Source: Streptomyces viridiviolaceus (lineage in GTDB: Bacteria; Actinomycetota; Actinomycetes; Streptomycetales; Streptomycetaceae). From it: a stretch of DNA of 64,000 nucleotides. The position numbers and the translations under genes were made by a program. Below the pieces are notes generated by a model. That model had not been told where the DNA came from and did not search any database. It was given only the letters and a program-made list of their open reading frames with translations. The stretch covers positions 310,001 to 374,000 of the forward strand of contig NZ_BMWA01000003.1 of NCBI RefSeq assembly GCF_014650995.1, read 5' to 3'. Below, piece after piece: positions 1 to 7,460 of the stretch (within the stretch, counting starts at the first letter, position 1; the number at the start of each line of letters is the position of its first letter).

Positions 1-1
1 G

Positions 2-2296
2 CTCAACGACCCGGACGGCGAGGTCGCCGACGTCTCGCGGCTGCTGGACTGGCTGGCGAAGCAGCCGCAGGTGCGGCTGGACGGAAAGGGCGACCCGCGC
101 GTGGGCGTGGCCGGCGCCTCGTACGGCGGCGCGGTCGCGCTGCTGGCCGCCGGGTACGACGACCGGGTGGACGCCGTCGCCCCGGCGATCACCTACTGGA
201 ACCTCGCGGACGCCCTGTTCCCGAACGGCGTGTTCAAGAAGCTGTGGGCAGGCATCTTCGTCAACTCCGGCGGCGGCTGCGAGAGGTTCGAGGACCGGCT
301 GTGCCGGATGTACGACCGGGTCGCCGAATCGGGGCGGCCGGACCCCGAGGCCCGCTCGCTGCTCCAGGCCCGCTCGCCGTCCGCGGTCGGCGACCGCATC
401 AAGGTGCCCACCCTGCTGGTGCAGGGCCAGACCGACTCCCTCTTCCCGCTCGGCCACGCCGACGCGGCGGCGAAGGCGATCCGTGCGAACGGCGCCCCCG
501 TGGACGTCGACTGGATCGCCGGCGGGCACGACGGCGGGGACATGGAGACCGACCGCGTCCAGGGCCGCGTACGGCAGTGGTTCGACCGCTACCTCAAGGA
601 CGACAAGGGCGCCGACACCGGCCCGGCCTTCCGGGTCACCCGCACCGGAGGCGTCGACTCCACCGACGGCCGGGCCCAGTTGAGGGGCGCGAGCGCGGAC
701 CGGTACCCGGGCCTGGGGAACGGGCGGCGGACGATCGCCCTCAGCGGTCGCGAGCAGACCTTCGACAACCCCGCCGGCGCCAACCCGCCCGCCGTCTCCG
801 CCCTGCCCGGACTCGGCGGCTCCGGCGGGCTGGCCCAGCTGTCCTCGCTGGGCCTCGGGGTGTCGCTCGACTTCCCCGGCCAGTACGCCCGGTTCGAGTC
901 CGCCCCCGTGCGCGACGACCTGCGCATCACCGGATCGCCCACGGTGACCGTCCACGTCCGGTCCACCGGCGACGACGCCGTTCTGTTCGGGAAGGTGTAC
1001 GACGTCGGCCCCGACGGCACCGGTCAGCTGCTGCCCGCCCAGCTGGTGGCGCCCGTCCGCGTCGAGGGCGCGAAGGCCGGCCAGGACGTGACGATCACCC
1101 TCCCGGCCATCGACCACGAGGTCGAGAAGGGGCACCGGCTCCGCCTGGTCCTCGCCTCCACCGACCTCGGCTACGCCTCCCCGGCGGCGTCCGCGACGTA
1201 CACCGTCTCCCTCCGGGGCGGCCTCGAGGTGCCGACGGCACCCGACGTGACGACCGCCGCCGCCCCGCTGCCCGCGTGGGTGTGGTGGCTGCCGCTCGCG
1301 GGCGCCGTGATCGCGGCGGCCCTGCTGCTCACCGGTCGCCGCCGCACCACCACCCCGGCCCCGGACCCGGAGCTGGCCGGCGTGCCCCTGGAGATCACCG
1401 GCCTCGGCAAGCGGTACGCCGGGTCGGCGGACCGGTACGCGGTGCGGGAGCTGTCCTTCCGGGTGGAGAAGGGCCAGGTCCTCGGCCTGCTCGGACCCAA
1501 CGGCGCGGGCAAGACGACCACCCTGCGCATGCTGATGGGCCTGATCAAGCCGGACGCCGGCGAGATCCGCGTCTTCGGCCACGCCGTCCGGCCGGGCGCC
1601 CCGGTGCTGTCGCGGGTCGGCGCGTTCGTCGAGGGCGCTGGCTTCCTGCCGCACCTGTCCGGCCGGGAGAACCTGGAGCTGTACTGGCGGGCGACCGGCC
1701 GCCCGCCCGAGGACGCGCACCTCGACGAGGCCCTGGAGATCGCCGACCTGGGCGACGCGCTGGCCCGCGCGGTCCGCACCTACTCGCAGGGCATGCGCCA
1801 GCGCCTCGCCCTCGCCCAGGCCATGCTGGGCCTGCCGGACCTGCTCATCCTGGACGAGCCGACGAACGGACTCGACCCGCCGCAGATCCGCGAGATGCGC
1901 GAGGTGATGATCCGGTACGCCGCCGGCGGCCGCACCGTCATCGTCTCCAGCCATCTCCTCTCCGAGGTCGAGCAGTCCTGCACCCACCTGGTGGTCATGG
2001 ACCGCGGCAGGCTCGTCCAGGCGGGCCCGGTCGGCGAGATCGTCGGCTCCGGCGACACCCTCCTCGTCGGCACCGCCGTGCCGGTGGAGGAGCCCGTCGC
2101 CGAGAAGGTCGCCGCCCTGCCGGGCGTCGTCTCGGCCGTCCGCACCGACGACGGGCTCCTGGTCCGGCTCGACGCCGACGGCACCGCTCCCCGCCTGGTC
2201 GCGGAGCTGGTGCGGCTGGAGGTGCCGGTGTCCTCGGTGGGCCCGCACCGCCGCCTGGAGGACGCCTTCCTCACTCTGATCGGAGGTTCCGCATGA
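2..2296 (+). CDS. Fusion protein: CocE/X-Pro-peptidase-like hydrolase + membrane segment + ABC-2 type ATPase (5' truncated by window)
   Basis: The reading frame is open from the first bases, so the start lies upstream; 764 residues are visible. The N-terminal half is an alpha/beta hydrolase of the CocE/PepX (S15) type: nucleophile motif GASYGG (Ser near visible residue 40), a QTDSLFP acid loop (~146) and GGHDGGD histidine (~176), then a jelly-roll-like region of the family. A hydrophobic segment (VWWLPLAGAVIAAALLL, ~426-446) leads into a complete ABC ATPase: Walker A GPNGAGKT (~498), signature YSQGMRQR (~594), Walker B LLILDEPTNGLD (~614). The gene overlaps the permease by 4 bp (ATGA), so the two should be coupled. 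Inference: the hydrolase lies outside and the ATPase inside the membrane, which makes an ATPase tethered to an extracytoplasmic enzyme. Substrate unknown. Confidence 0.9.
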   Translation, partial: LNDPDGEVADVSRLLDWLAKQPQVRLDGKGDPRVGVAGASYGGAVALLAAGYDDRVDAVAPAITYWNLADALFPNGVFKKLWAGIFVNSGGGCERFEDRLCRMYDRVAESGRPDPEARSLLQARSPSAVGDRIKVPTLLVQGQTDSLFPLGHADAAAKAIRANGAPVDVDWIAGGHDGGDMETDRVQGRVRQWFDRYLKDDKGADTGPAFRVTRTGGVDSTDGRAQLRGASADRYPGLGNGRRTIALSGREQTFDNPAGANPPAVSALPGLGGSGGLAQLSSLGLGVSLDFPGQYARFESAPVRDDLRITGSPTVTVHVRSTGDDAVLFGKVYDVGPDGTGQLLPAQLVAPVRVEGAKAGQDVTITLPAIDHEVEKGHRLRLVLASTDLGYASPAASATYTVSLRGGLEVPTAPDVTTAAAPLPAWVWWLPLAGAVIAAALLLTGRRRTTTPAPDPELAGVPLEITGLGKRYAGSADRYAVRELSFRVEKGQVLGLLGPNGAGKTTTLRMLMGLIKPDAGEIRVFGHAVRPGAPVLSRVGAFVEGAGFLPHLSGRENLELYWRATGRPPEDAHLDEALEIADLGDALARAVRTYSQGMRQRLALAQAMLGLPDLLILDEPTNGLDPPQIREMREVMIRYAAGGRTVIVSSHLLSEVEQSCTHLVVMDRGRLVQAGPVGEIVGSGDTLLVGTAVPVEEPVAEKVAALPGVVSAVRTDDGLLVRLDADGTAPRLVAELVRLEVPVSSVGPHRRLEDAFLTLIGGSA

Positions 2297-3201
2297 GCAC
2301 GCTCACCGAGCGAACCGAGCAGGCGGGGCAGCCTGGGCAGCCCGGGCGCGCCGAGTCCGTCGAGGCCGCCTCCGGCTACCGGCCGGGCCACACCCTGCCC
2401 CTGCGGGTGGAGCTGGTCCGTCAGCTCAAGCGGCGCCGCACGCTGGTGATGGGCGCGATCCTCGCCGTCCTGCCGTTCGTCCTCCTGGTCGCCTTCGCCA
2501 TCGGCGGCGAGCCGGACGGCCCCGACGACCGGATCACGCTGATGGACACGGCCACCGCCTCCGGCGCCAACTTCGCCGCCGTCAGCCTGTTCGTCTCGGC
2601 GGGCTTCCTGCTCGTCATCCCCGTCGCCCTGTTCTGCGGGGACACCGTCGCCTCGGAGGCCGGCTGGTCCTCCCTGCGCTATCTGCTCGCAGCCCCGGTG
2701 CCGCGTGCCCGGCTGCTCGCGTCCAAGCTCGTCGTCGGCCTCGGCCTCAGCCTGGCGGCGATGGTGCTGCTGCCGCTGGTGGCCCTCGCCGTCGGCACGG
2801 TGGCCTACGGCTGGGGACCGCTGGCGATCCCCACCGGCGGCTCGCTCGCCCCTGGGACGGCGGCGCAGCGCCTGGTGGTGGTCGTGGCGTACATCTTCGT
2901 CTCCCAGCTGGTCACCGCCTCACTCGCCTTCTGGCTGTCCACGAAGACCGACGCCCCGCTCGGTGCGGTCGGCGGCGCGGTCGGCCTGACCATCGTCGGC
3001 AACGTCCTGGACGCCGTGACCGCCCTCGGCCACTGGCGCGACTTCCTGCCGGCGCACTGGCAGTTCGCCTGGGCGGACGCCGTGCAGCCGCGCCCCGAGT
3101 GGTCGGGAATGATTCAGGGCACCGCCATTTCCGTGACGTACGCGCTCGTGCTGTTCGCGCTGGCCTTCCGCGGTTTCGCCCGCAAGGACGTGGTGTCCTG
3201 A
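2293..3201 (+). CDS. ABC-2 type transporter permease
   Basis: 302-residue integral membrane protein with about six hydrophobic segments, starting at an ATG that overlaps the stop of the ATPase gene. The hydrophilic N-terminus (~35 residues rich in E, Q, G) precedes TM1 near the sequence LVMGAILAVLPFVLLVAF. The layout, a long loop between TM1 and TM2 followed by a cluster of helices, fits ABC-2 permeases that pair with DrrA-like ATPases. The partner is the C-terminal domain of the upstream fusion protein. The cargo cannot be read from sequence; drug, lipid or peptide export are the family's usual roles. Confidence 0.88.
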   Translation: MSTLTERTEQAGQPGQPGRAESVEAASGYRPGHTLPLRVELVRQLKRRRTLVMGAILAVLPFVLLVAFAIGGEPDGPDDRITLMDTATASGANFAAVSLFVSAGFLLVIPVALFCGDTVASEAGWSSLRYLLAAPVPRARLLASKLVVGLGLSLAAMVLLPLVALAVGTVAYGWGPLAIPTGGSLAPGTAAQRLVVVVAYIFVSQLVTASLAFWLSTKTDAPLGAVGGAVGLTIVGNVLDAVTALGHWRDFLPAHWQFAWADAVQPRPEWSGMIQGTAISVTYALVLFALAFRGFARKDVVS

Positions 3202-3268
3202 GCGCCGAACCGGGGCCGGGCCTTTCCGCGTTTTTCCAAAAGCCGATCGGTCCAACCGGGTGAATCTG

Positions 3269-3296
3269 CGCAACCGTTTCTCACGCGCCGGGTTGA
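3269..3296 (+). promoter_or_regulatory. Candidate sigma-BldN-type promoter upstream of the rodlin-leader ORF
   Basis: CGCAAC (3269-3274) and GGTTGA (3291-3296) are separated by exactly 16 bases. As I remember it, the sigma-BldN consensus that drives chaplin and rodlin genes is CGTAAC-N16-CGTTGA, so each hexamer has one mismatch and the spacer is exact. The -10 lies about 43 bases before the GTG start. Assignment rests on this match and on the downstream gene type. Confidence 0.5.
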
Positions 3297-3338
3297 TGAT
3301 GCCGTAGGGCATGCGACGCCACGAGAAAGGAACGCGCA

Positions 3339-3500
3339 GTGCTCAAGAAGGCATTGGCCGCCGAGGCGGCCGCAGCTTCTGTCGGCGGTATGCCGGCGGC
3401 GGCCGCTTTCACGGCGCTTGCACCGTCGCCTGCTCAGTCCGCGGTCCACGGGCCTTTCCCGCAGGAATTCCCGCCTGTGATCCGAAGGGCGAACACGTAG
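3339..3500 (+). pseudogene. Rodlin leader remnant (signal peptide with short unrelated tail)
   Basis: GTG start behind a GAAAGGA ribosome site; 53 codons to a TAG. The first ~28 residues (MLKKALAAEAAAASVGGMPA...) resemble rodlin signal peptides as I remember them (MLKKAM.AAAAAASV.GM.AAAA), but the mature rodlin sequence is missing: after the Ala-rich segment the frame runs through PSPAQSAVHGPFPQEFPP and stops. Intact rodlins have ~130 residues. A candidate sigma-BldN promoter sits upstream and a chaplin follows 141 bp downstream. Inference: a rodlin gene that lost its body by deletion or frameshift. A short genuine secreted peptide cannot be excluded, since promoter, ribosome site and signal peptide look intact. 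Confidence 0.55.
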
Positions 3501-3641
3501 CGACGCAAGGCGGACGGGCGACTGGAGCCATTGCCGAGGGACGCCCGCACCAGCCGCCCGGTCAAGCCAGGGCCGGCCTTGGACGTCGATCTCCGTACCA
3601 AGGCCGGCTTTCCCAGTTCTTCAAGCAGGAAGATAAGCACA

Positions 3642-4583
3642 TTGCGACAGACCCTGAGCAGGGGAGTGTTCGCGGCGGCTGCCGCCACGGGCATTCTGTC
3701 CCTGTCCGGAACCCCCGCACTCGCCGACTCGATCGCGGTGGGAGCCACCGAGGATTCTTCCGGTCTGCTGTCCGGGAACAACATCCAGGCGCCGATCGAG
3801 GTGCCGGTGAACGTGTGCGGCAACACCATCGGTGCGGCCGCGGCCCTCAATTCGGCGACCGGCAACGCGTGCGGCAACACCTCGAACGGTGACCAGTCGT
3901 CCGCGTCCTCGTCCGGTGCCGCCTCCACCGGCAGCTCCTCCACCGGCAGTTCCGCCGGCGGCAGCCGCGCGGTGGGCACCACCGAGGACGCTTCCGGCCT
4001 GGTGTCCGGGAACAACATCCAGGCGCCGCTCAGCGTGCCGGTGAACGTCTGCGGCAACACCGTCGACGTACTGGCGGCCCTCAATTCGGCGACCGGCAAC
4101 TCGTGCGGCAACACCTCGTACGGTGACCAGTCGTCCGCTGCCTCGTCCGGCACCTCCTCCACCGCCGGCAGCGAGGCGGTGGCCACCAGCGAGGAGGCCT
4201 ACGGCCTGCTGTCCGGGAACAACATCCAGGCGCCGCTCGGCGTGCCCGTGAACGTCTGCGGCAACACCATCGACGTGGTCGCGGTGCTCGACGACGCCTA
4301 CGGCAACTCCTGCGGCAACACCTACGCGCCCGAGTACGGCACCGACGAGGTCACGCCTCCGGCGTCCTGCGACGACTGCGAGACGCCTCCGTCCACCACC
4401 CCTGCCCCTCCGACCCGCGTCGTCGAGACGCCGCCCTCGGTCGGCGTCGAGGAGCCCGGCCTGGTGCCCCAGCTCGCCGAGACCGGCAGCGAGGGCATGC
4501 TGGTGGCCTCGGTCGCCGGTGCCGCGCTGCTCACGGGCGGGGCGATGCTGTACCGCCGCGGCCGTACCGCCGCGCGCCAGTAG
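3642..4583 (+). CDS. Long chaplin with three chaplin domains and a sortase signal
   Basis: 313 residues from a TTG (LRQTLSRG) preceded by AGGAAG at 12 bases; the longer upstream ORF lacks a ribosome site. It has a signal peptide ending at TPALA|DS, then three chaplin repeats of ~50 residues, each with LxSGNNIQAP, VPVNVCGNT and a second GNxCGNT cysteine, about 80 residues apart and separated by Ser/Gly/Thr linkers. A Pro/Thr-rich wall spacer leads to LAETG, a hydrophobic helix and the basic tail YRRGRTAAR. LAxTG is the class E sortase motif used by long chaplins, which anchor to peptidoglycan and display amyloid-forming domains on aerial hyphae. The S. coelicolor long chaplins (ChpA-C) carry two domains, so three is notable. 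Between domain 2 and 3 the spacing is conserved, which suggests internal duplication. Confidence 0.93.
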   Translation: MRQTLSRGVFAAAAATGILSLSGTPALADSIAVGATEDSSGLLSGNNIQAPIEVPVNVCGNTIGAAAALNSATGNACGNTSNGDQSSASSSGAASTGSSSTGSSAGGSRAVGTTEDASGLVSGNNIQAPLSVPVNVCGNTVDVLAALNSATGNSCGNTSYGDQSSAASSGTSSTAGSEAVATSEEAYGLLSGNNIQAPLGVPVNVCGNTIDVVAVLDDAYGNSCGNTYAPEYGTDEVTPPASCDDCETPPSTTPAPPTRVVETPPSVGVEEPGLVPQLAETGSEGMLVASVAGAALLTGGAMLYRRGRTAARQ

Positions 4584-4700
4584 CCGCTCCCGGGTGCCGG
4601 ACGGAGCCCGCCCGGCACCCGCGCCCGCCGCACCCGCGCACGCCCCCGGGCCGACGCGAGCCACCGTACGAGGTGGCCGAGCCGGTCCGGGGGCGTGTCG

Positions 4701-4750
4701 CCGTCTGCGGGCCGCTGACGCGTCGAGTCGCGTCAGCGGCCCGCAGACGG
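4701..4750. terminator. Perfect 22-bp hairpin between convergent genes
   Basis: 4701-4722 is the exact reverse complement of 4729-4750 with the loop TCGAGT. It lies between the chaplin (+) and the flavoprotein gene (-), whose stop is 7 bases away, and can act as a bidirectional terminator. There is no long T-tract, which is usual in this genus. Confidence 0.8.
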
Positions 4751-4756
4751 CCTTGG

Positions 4757-6025
4757 TCAGTGGCTCACCGGCGACGGGGACCCGCTGCGGCTGCCGGTTC
4801 CCGGCACGGGGACCGTCGCGCGCGCCGGCGTCAACCTGAGCCGGCGGCGCACCCCTTGGACGAGGGTCGCCGCCGTGAACGTCGCGCCGTGGACGAACCG
4901 CATGGCCGGGCCGAAACCGGAGGCCGTCACCAGGCCCGCGAGGAACAGCCCGGGCTGGGACGACTCGAAGTCCCGCCCGGTCGCCGGGGAGCCGTCGGGC
5001 AGGACCGCCAGCGTGCCGCACAGCTCGGCGGCGAGCATTCCCATCCGGTCGCAGCGCGGCCGGAACCCCGTGGCGGCGATGACGTGCTCGGTCTCCAGGG
5101 TGCGCACGGCACCCGCCCGGTCCGCCATGTCCAGCCGTACGCCGCCCGGTACCGCGCAGGCCGCGGTGACCTCGTGGCCCGGCAGCAGCTCCACCGCACG
5201 CTCCACCCGGTCCCGCACCCACCACGCGCCCGCCGGTCCGAGGGCCGTGGCCGCGATCCGAGCCCGGGTCGACTGAGGCAGACGCCGGAAGACACCGGGA
5301 CGCTCGGAGTAGAACCAGTTCCGCCAGCCCGGACCCAGTCCGCTGTGCGGGGAACGGACCGACTGCCACCACGGGCGCTCCCAGGGCGGCGGCACGTCGT
5401 TCCACCGCAGCTGTTCCGCCCGCGCCAGCACCCGTACCCGCGTGCCCTGTTCGGCGAGGAGCGCCGCGGTCTCCAGCGCCGCCTGACCGCCGCCGATCAC
5501 CGTGACGTCCTTGCCGCGGAAGGGTGCGAGGTCGCTGTGGTGGCTGCTGTGCGTCACCAGCGAGGGGTGCAGCCCGCGCAGTGCGGGCGGTACCTCGATG
5601 AACGGCATCACGCCCACGGCCAGCGCCACCGTCCGCGCGTGCACCACCTCACCGTCCTCGACGACCGCGGTGAACCCGCCGGGGCCCGACGCCACCCGGG
5701 TCACCATGCGTTCGTCCACCTCCGGCACGGCGTGACGCGCGAACCACAGGCCGTACTGCGCGAAGGCCTCCACGGGGATCGGGTGCGCGTGGCGTGCCGG
5801 CAGCCCCTGCTCCGCGCAGTACGCGTCCAGACGCCAACGCCCCTGCGGGTCGGAGAGGTTGGACGCCCAGGGCTCCGACTTCAGGAACATGCCGCCGGGC
5901 ATGTGGTCACGCCAGGACGCCATGGGCCGGCCGAACACCCGCAGGTTCAGACCGGCGGCCGCGGCGTGGGACGCGATCGACAGACCGTACGGACCCGCGC
6001 CCACCACCAGAAGGTCGTACATCAT
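4757..6025 (-). CDS. FAD-dependent, class B-type monooxygenase/oxidoreductase
   Basis: 422 residues. The N-terminus has a FAD-binding Rossmann motif (VVGAGPYGLS, residues ~6-15), a second dinucleotide motif VIGGGQAALE near residue 170 for NAD(P)H, and a late ATGFRP motif (~330) typical of flavin monooxygenases and N-hydroxylating enzymes. No signal peptide or transmembrane segment, so cytoplasmic. Its start codon shares one base with the stop of the ATP-grasp gene upstream (TGATG), so the two are coupled and probably act on the same small molecule. Candidate reactions are N-hydroxylation or oxidation of an amino-acid-like product; the sequence does not identify the substrate. The ATG at 6022 is an alternative start. 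Confidence 0.85.
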   Translation of the reverse strand: MMYDLLVVGAGPYGLSIASHAAAAGLNLRVFGRPMASWRDHMPGGMFLKSEPWASNLSDPQGRWRLDAYCAEQGLPARHAHPIPVEAFAQYGLWFARHAVPEVDERMVTRVASGPGGFTAVVEDGEVVHARTVALAVGVMPFIEVPPALRGLHPSLVTHSSHHSDLAPFRGKDVTVIGGGQAALETAALLAEQGTRVRVLARAEQLRWNDVPPPWERPWWQSVRSPHSGLGPGWRNWFYSERPGVFRRLPQSTRARIAATALGPAGAWWVRDRVERAVELLPGHEVTAACAVPGGVRLDMADRAGAVRTLETEHVIAATGFRPRCDRMGMLAAELCGTLAVLPDGSPATGRDFESSQPGLFLAGLVTASGFGPAMRFVHGATFTAATLVQGVRRRLRLTPARATVPVPGTGSRSGSPSPVSH

Positions 6026-7287
6026 CAGCTGCTCGCTTTCTCGTTGTCGGTCAGGGAGGGCGAGGCCGCCCTGGGGATCAGGTGTGCCGTCGGTGCCGGC
6101 GGTGGCGCCGTGGCCGCGCCGAGCCGCTGTCGCACCCGGCCGGTGACATGGCGGCACCACAGGGCCCACATCGCCCGTCCGGGATCGGGGTCGTCCCGGG
6201 CGTACCAGGCCAGTTCGCGTCCGTCGCGCGCCGGACGCAGCGCGGCGAGCGGCGCGTAGTTCTCCACCACGAAGGTCCGCCCGGCCAGCGGGGCACCGTC
6301 CGGCAGCGGACGGTCCGTCAGGTCCAGGTGCAGAGCGCGTACGACGTCGAGTCCGGCGCTGTCGGCGAACAGCCGGAACTGGGCGCCGGGCCGCGGGTTG
6401 AAGTCGAGGAGGTGGTAGCGGCCCGTCGTGCCGCAGCGGCGGAAGTCGAGGTCGAAGATGCCCCGGTAGCCCAGCTCGCCGGTCAGCCGCTCGGCCAGCT
6501 CCCGCACCCGCGGCTCGGGCGTCCAGCGGCCCACCGCGGTCAGTCCCGCTCCGCGCGGCCAGGACAGCTGCTTGCGGCCCGGCCCGCCCGCGCGCACGGC
6601 GCCCGAGCGGTCGGCGTAACCGTGGAAGAACCAGTCGCGGTCCGGCCCCGGCGGCAGGTACGCCTGCAGCAGCAGCCGGCTGCCCGCCTCCTCGGTGCGC
6701 AGGTACAGCTCCCGGGCCTGCTGCGCGGACCGCACCAGAGACGTGCTGCGCAGCCCGCTGCCGGCCGGCAGCAGCCAGGGCCGGCTCCACTTCGCCACCA
6801 CCGGCAGTCCGAGCCGCCGCACGTCGGCCGCCGCCCGCTCCGGGCTGTCCGGGACCAGCGTCACCGGGTGCGGAACGTCCGCGGAGGCGCACACCTCGGC
6901 CAGTTCCGCCTTGTCGGCGACGCGTTCCGCCAGTGCCCCCGGCATCGCCGGCAGCAGGTAGAAGGGAGCGAGGGCGTCCCGCATGCGGGCCACGGCGATG
7001 GCGCTCGCGTCGTCCATCGGGACCAGGACGGCGGGAGACGTGAAGTGGCCGGCCACCCGGCGCAGTACGGCCACGATGTCGTCCGCGGACGCTCCCGGGT
7101 GCGGCGGGGGATGCATCCGGCGTACGTAACGCGACCGGTGGACAGGGCTTTCCGCCGCGTCGGCGACGACATGCACTTCCACTCCCGCCCTGCCGAGTGA
7201 ACGCACGGCGCCCAGCGTTCCGTGGTGAAAGGGATTCCGGTCGACCCGCAGCACTACTGCGGGGAAGCGGGTGTCGAGCAGCGACAC
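6025..7287 (-). CDS. ATP-grasp carboxylate-amine ligase-like protein
   Basis: About 420 residues. An N-terminal Rossmann-like lobe (FPAVVLRVDRNPFHHGTLG) is followed by ATP-grasp features: DKAELAEVC, the LPVVAKW lysine of the ATP-binding lobe, and FDLDF...LLDFNPRPGAQ, which carries the metal-binding acid and Asn of the family. ATP-grasp ligases join a carboxylate to an amine or thiol through an acyl phosphate. I chose the GTG at 7287 (VSLLDTRF) because AAGAGAG lies 6-7 bases before it; an in-frame ATG at 7323 would add 12 basic residues but has no ribosome site. First gene of a two-gene unit with the flavoprotein. Acceptor and donor are unknown; peptide-like tailoring is an inference. Confidence 0.82.
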   Translation of the reverse strand: MSLLDTRFPAVVLRVDRNPFHHGTLGAVRSLGRAGVEVHVVADAAESPVHRSRYVRRMHPPPHPGASADDIVAVLRRVAGHFTSPAVLVPMDDASAIAVARMRDALAPFYLLPAMPGALAERVADKAELAEVCASADVPHPVTLVPDSPERAAADVRRLGLPVVAKWSRPWLLPAGSGLRSTSLVRSAQQARELYLRTEEAGSRLLLQAYLPPGPDRDWFFHGYADRSGAVRAGGPGRKQLSWPRGAGLTAVGRWTPEPRVRELAERLTGELGYRGIFDLDFRRCGTTGRYHLLDFNPRPGAQFRLFADSAGLDVVRALHLDLTDRPLPDGAPLAGRTFVVENYAPLAALRPARDGRELAWYARDDPDPGRAMWALWCRHVTGRVRQRLGAATAPPPAPTAHLIPRAASPSLTDNEKASS

Positions 7288-7387
7288 GAATTCTCTCTTT
7301 CTTTTGGTGCGACTCACCCGCATGGGCGAGTCCGGTACTCGAAAGCCCCAAGTGCACTGGCGCCGGGGGATTTCGTGTGCCTGACTT

Positions 7388-7406
7388 CATATGACGGTTC
7401 GTCAAT
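7388..7406 (+). promoter_or_regulatory. CATATGA-N7-TCAAT motif upstream of the GH26-like gene
   Basis: CATATGA (7388-7394) and TCAAT (7402-7406) recur with identical 7-base spacing at 19418-19436 before a small secreted-protein gene. It lies 54 bases before the ATG at 7461. It may be a shared promoter or operator; I do not recognise it. Confidence 0.35.
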
Positions 7407-7460
7407 AGTGAGAACTGAGGCCGAAGTCGGACGAGAGCTAGAGGGAAGGAAGGAGCAGGC

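Noticed and set aside
244..2292. Long Arg/Pro-rich reading frame on the plus strand, open from 244 into the permease gene
   Set aside because: It is the +1 shadow of the hydrolase/ATPase gene; only the part from 2293 is real.
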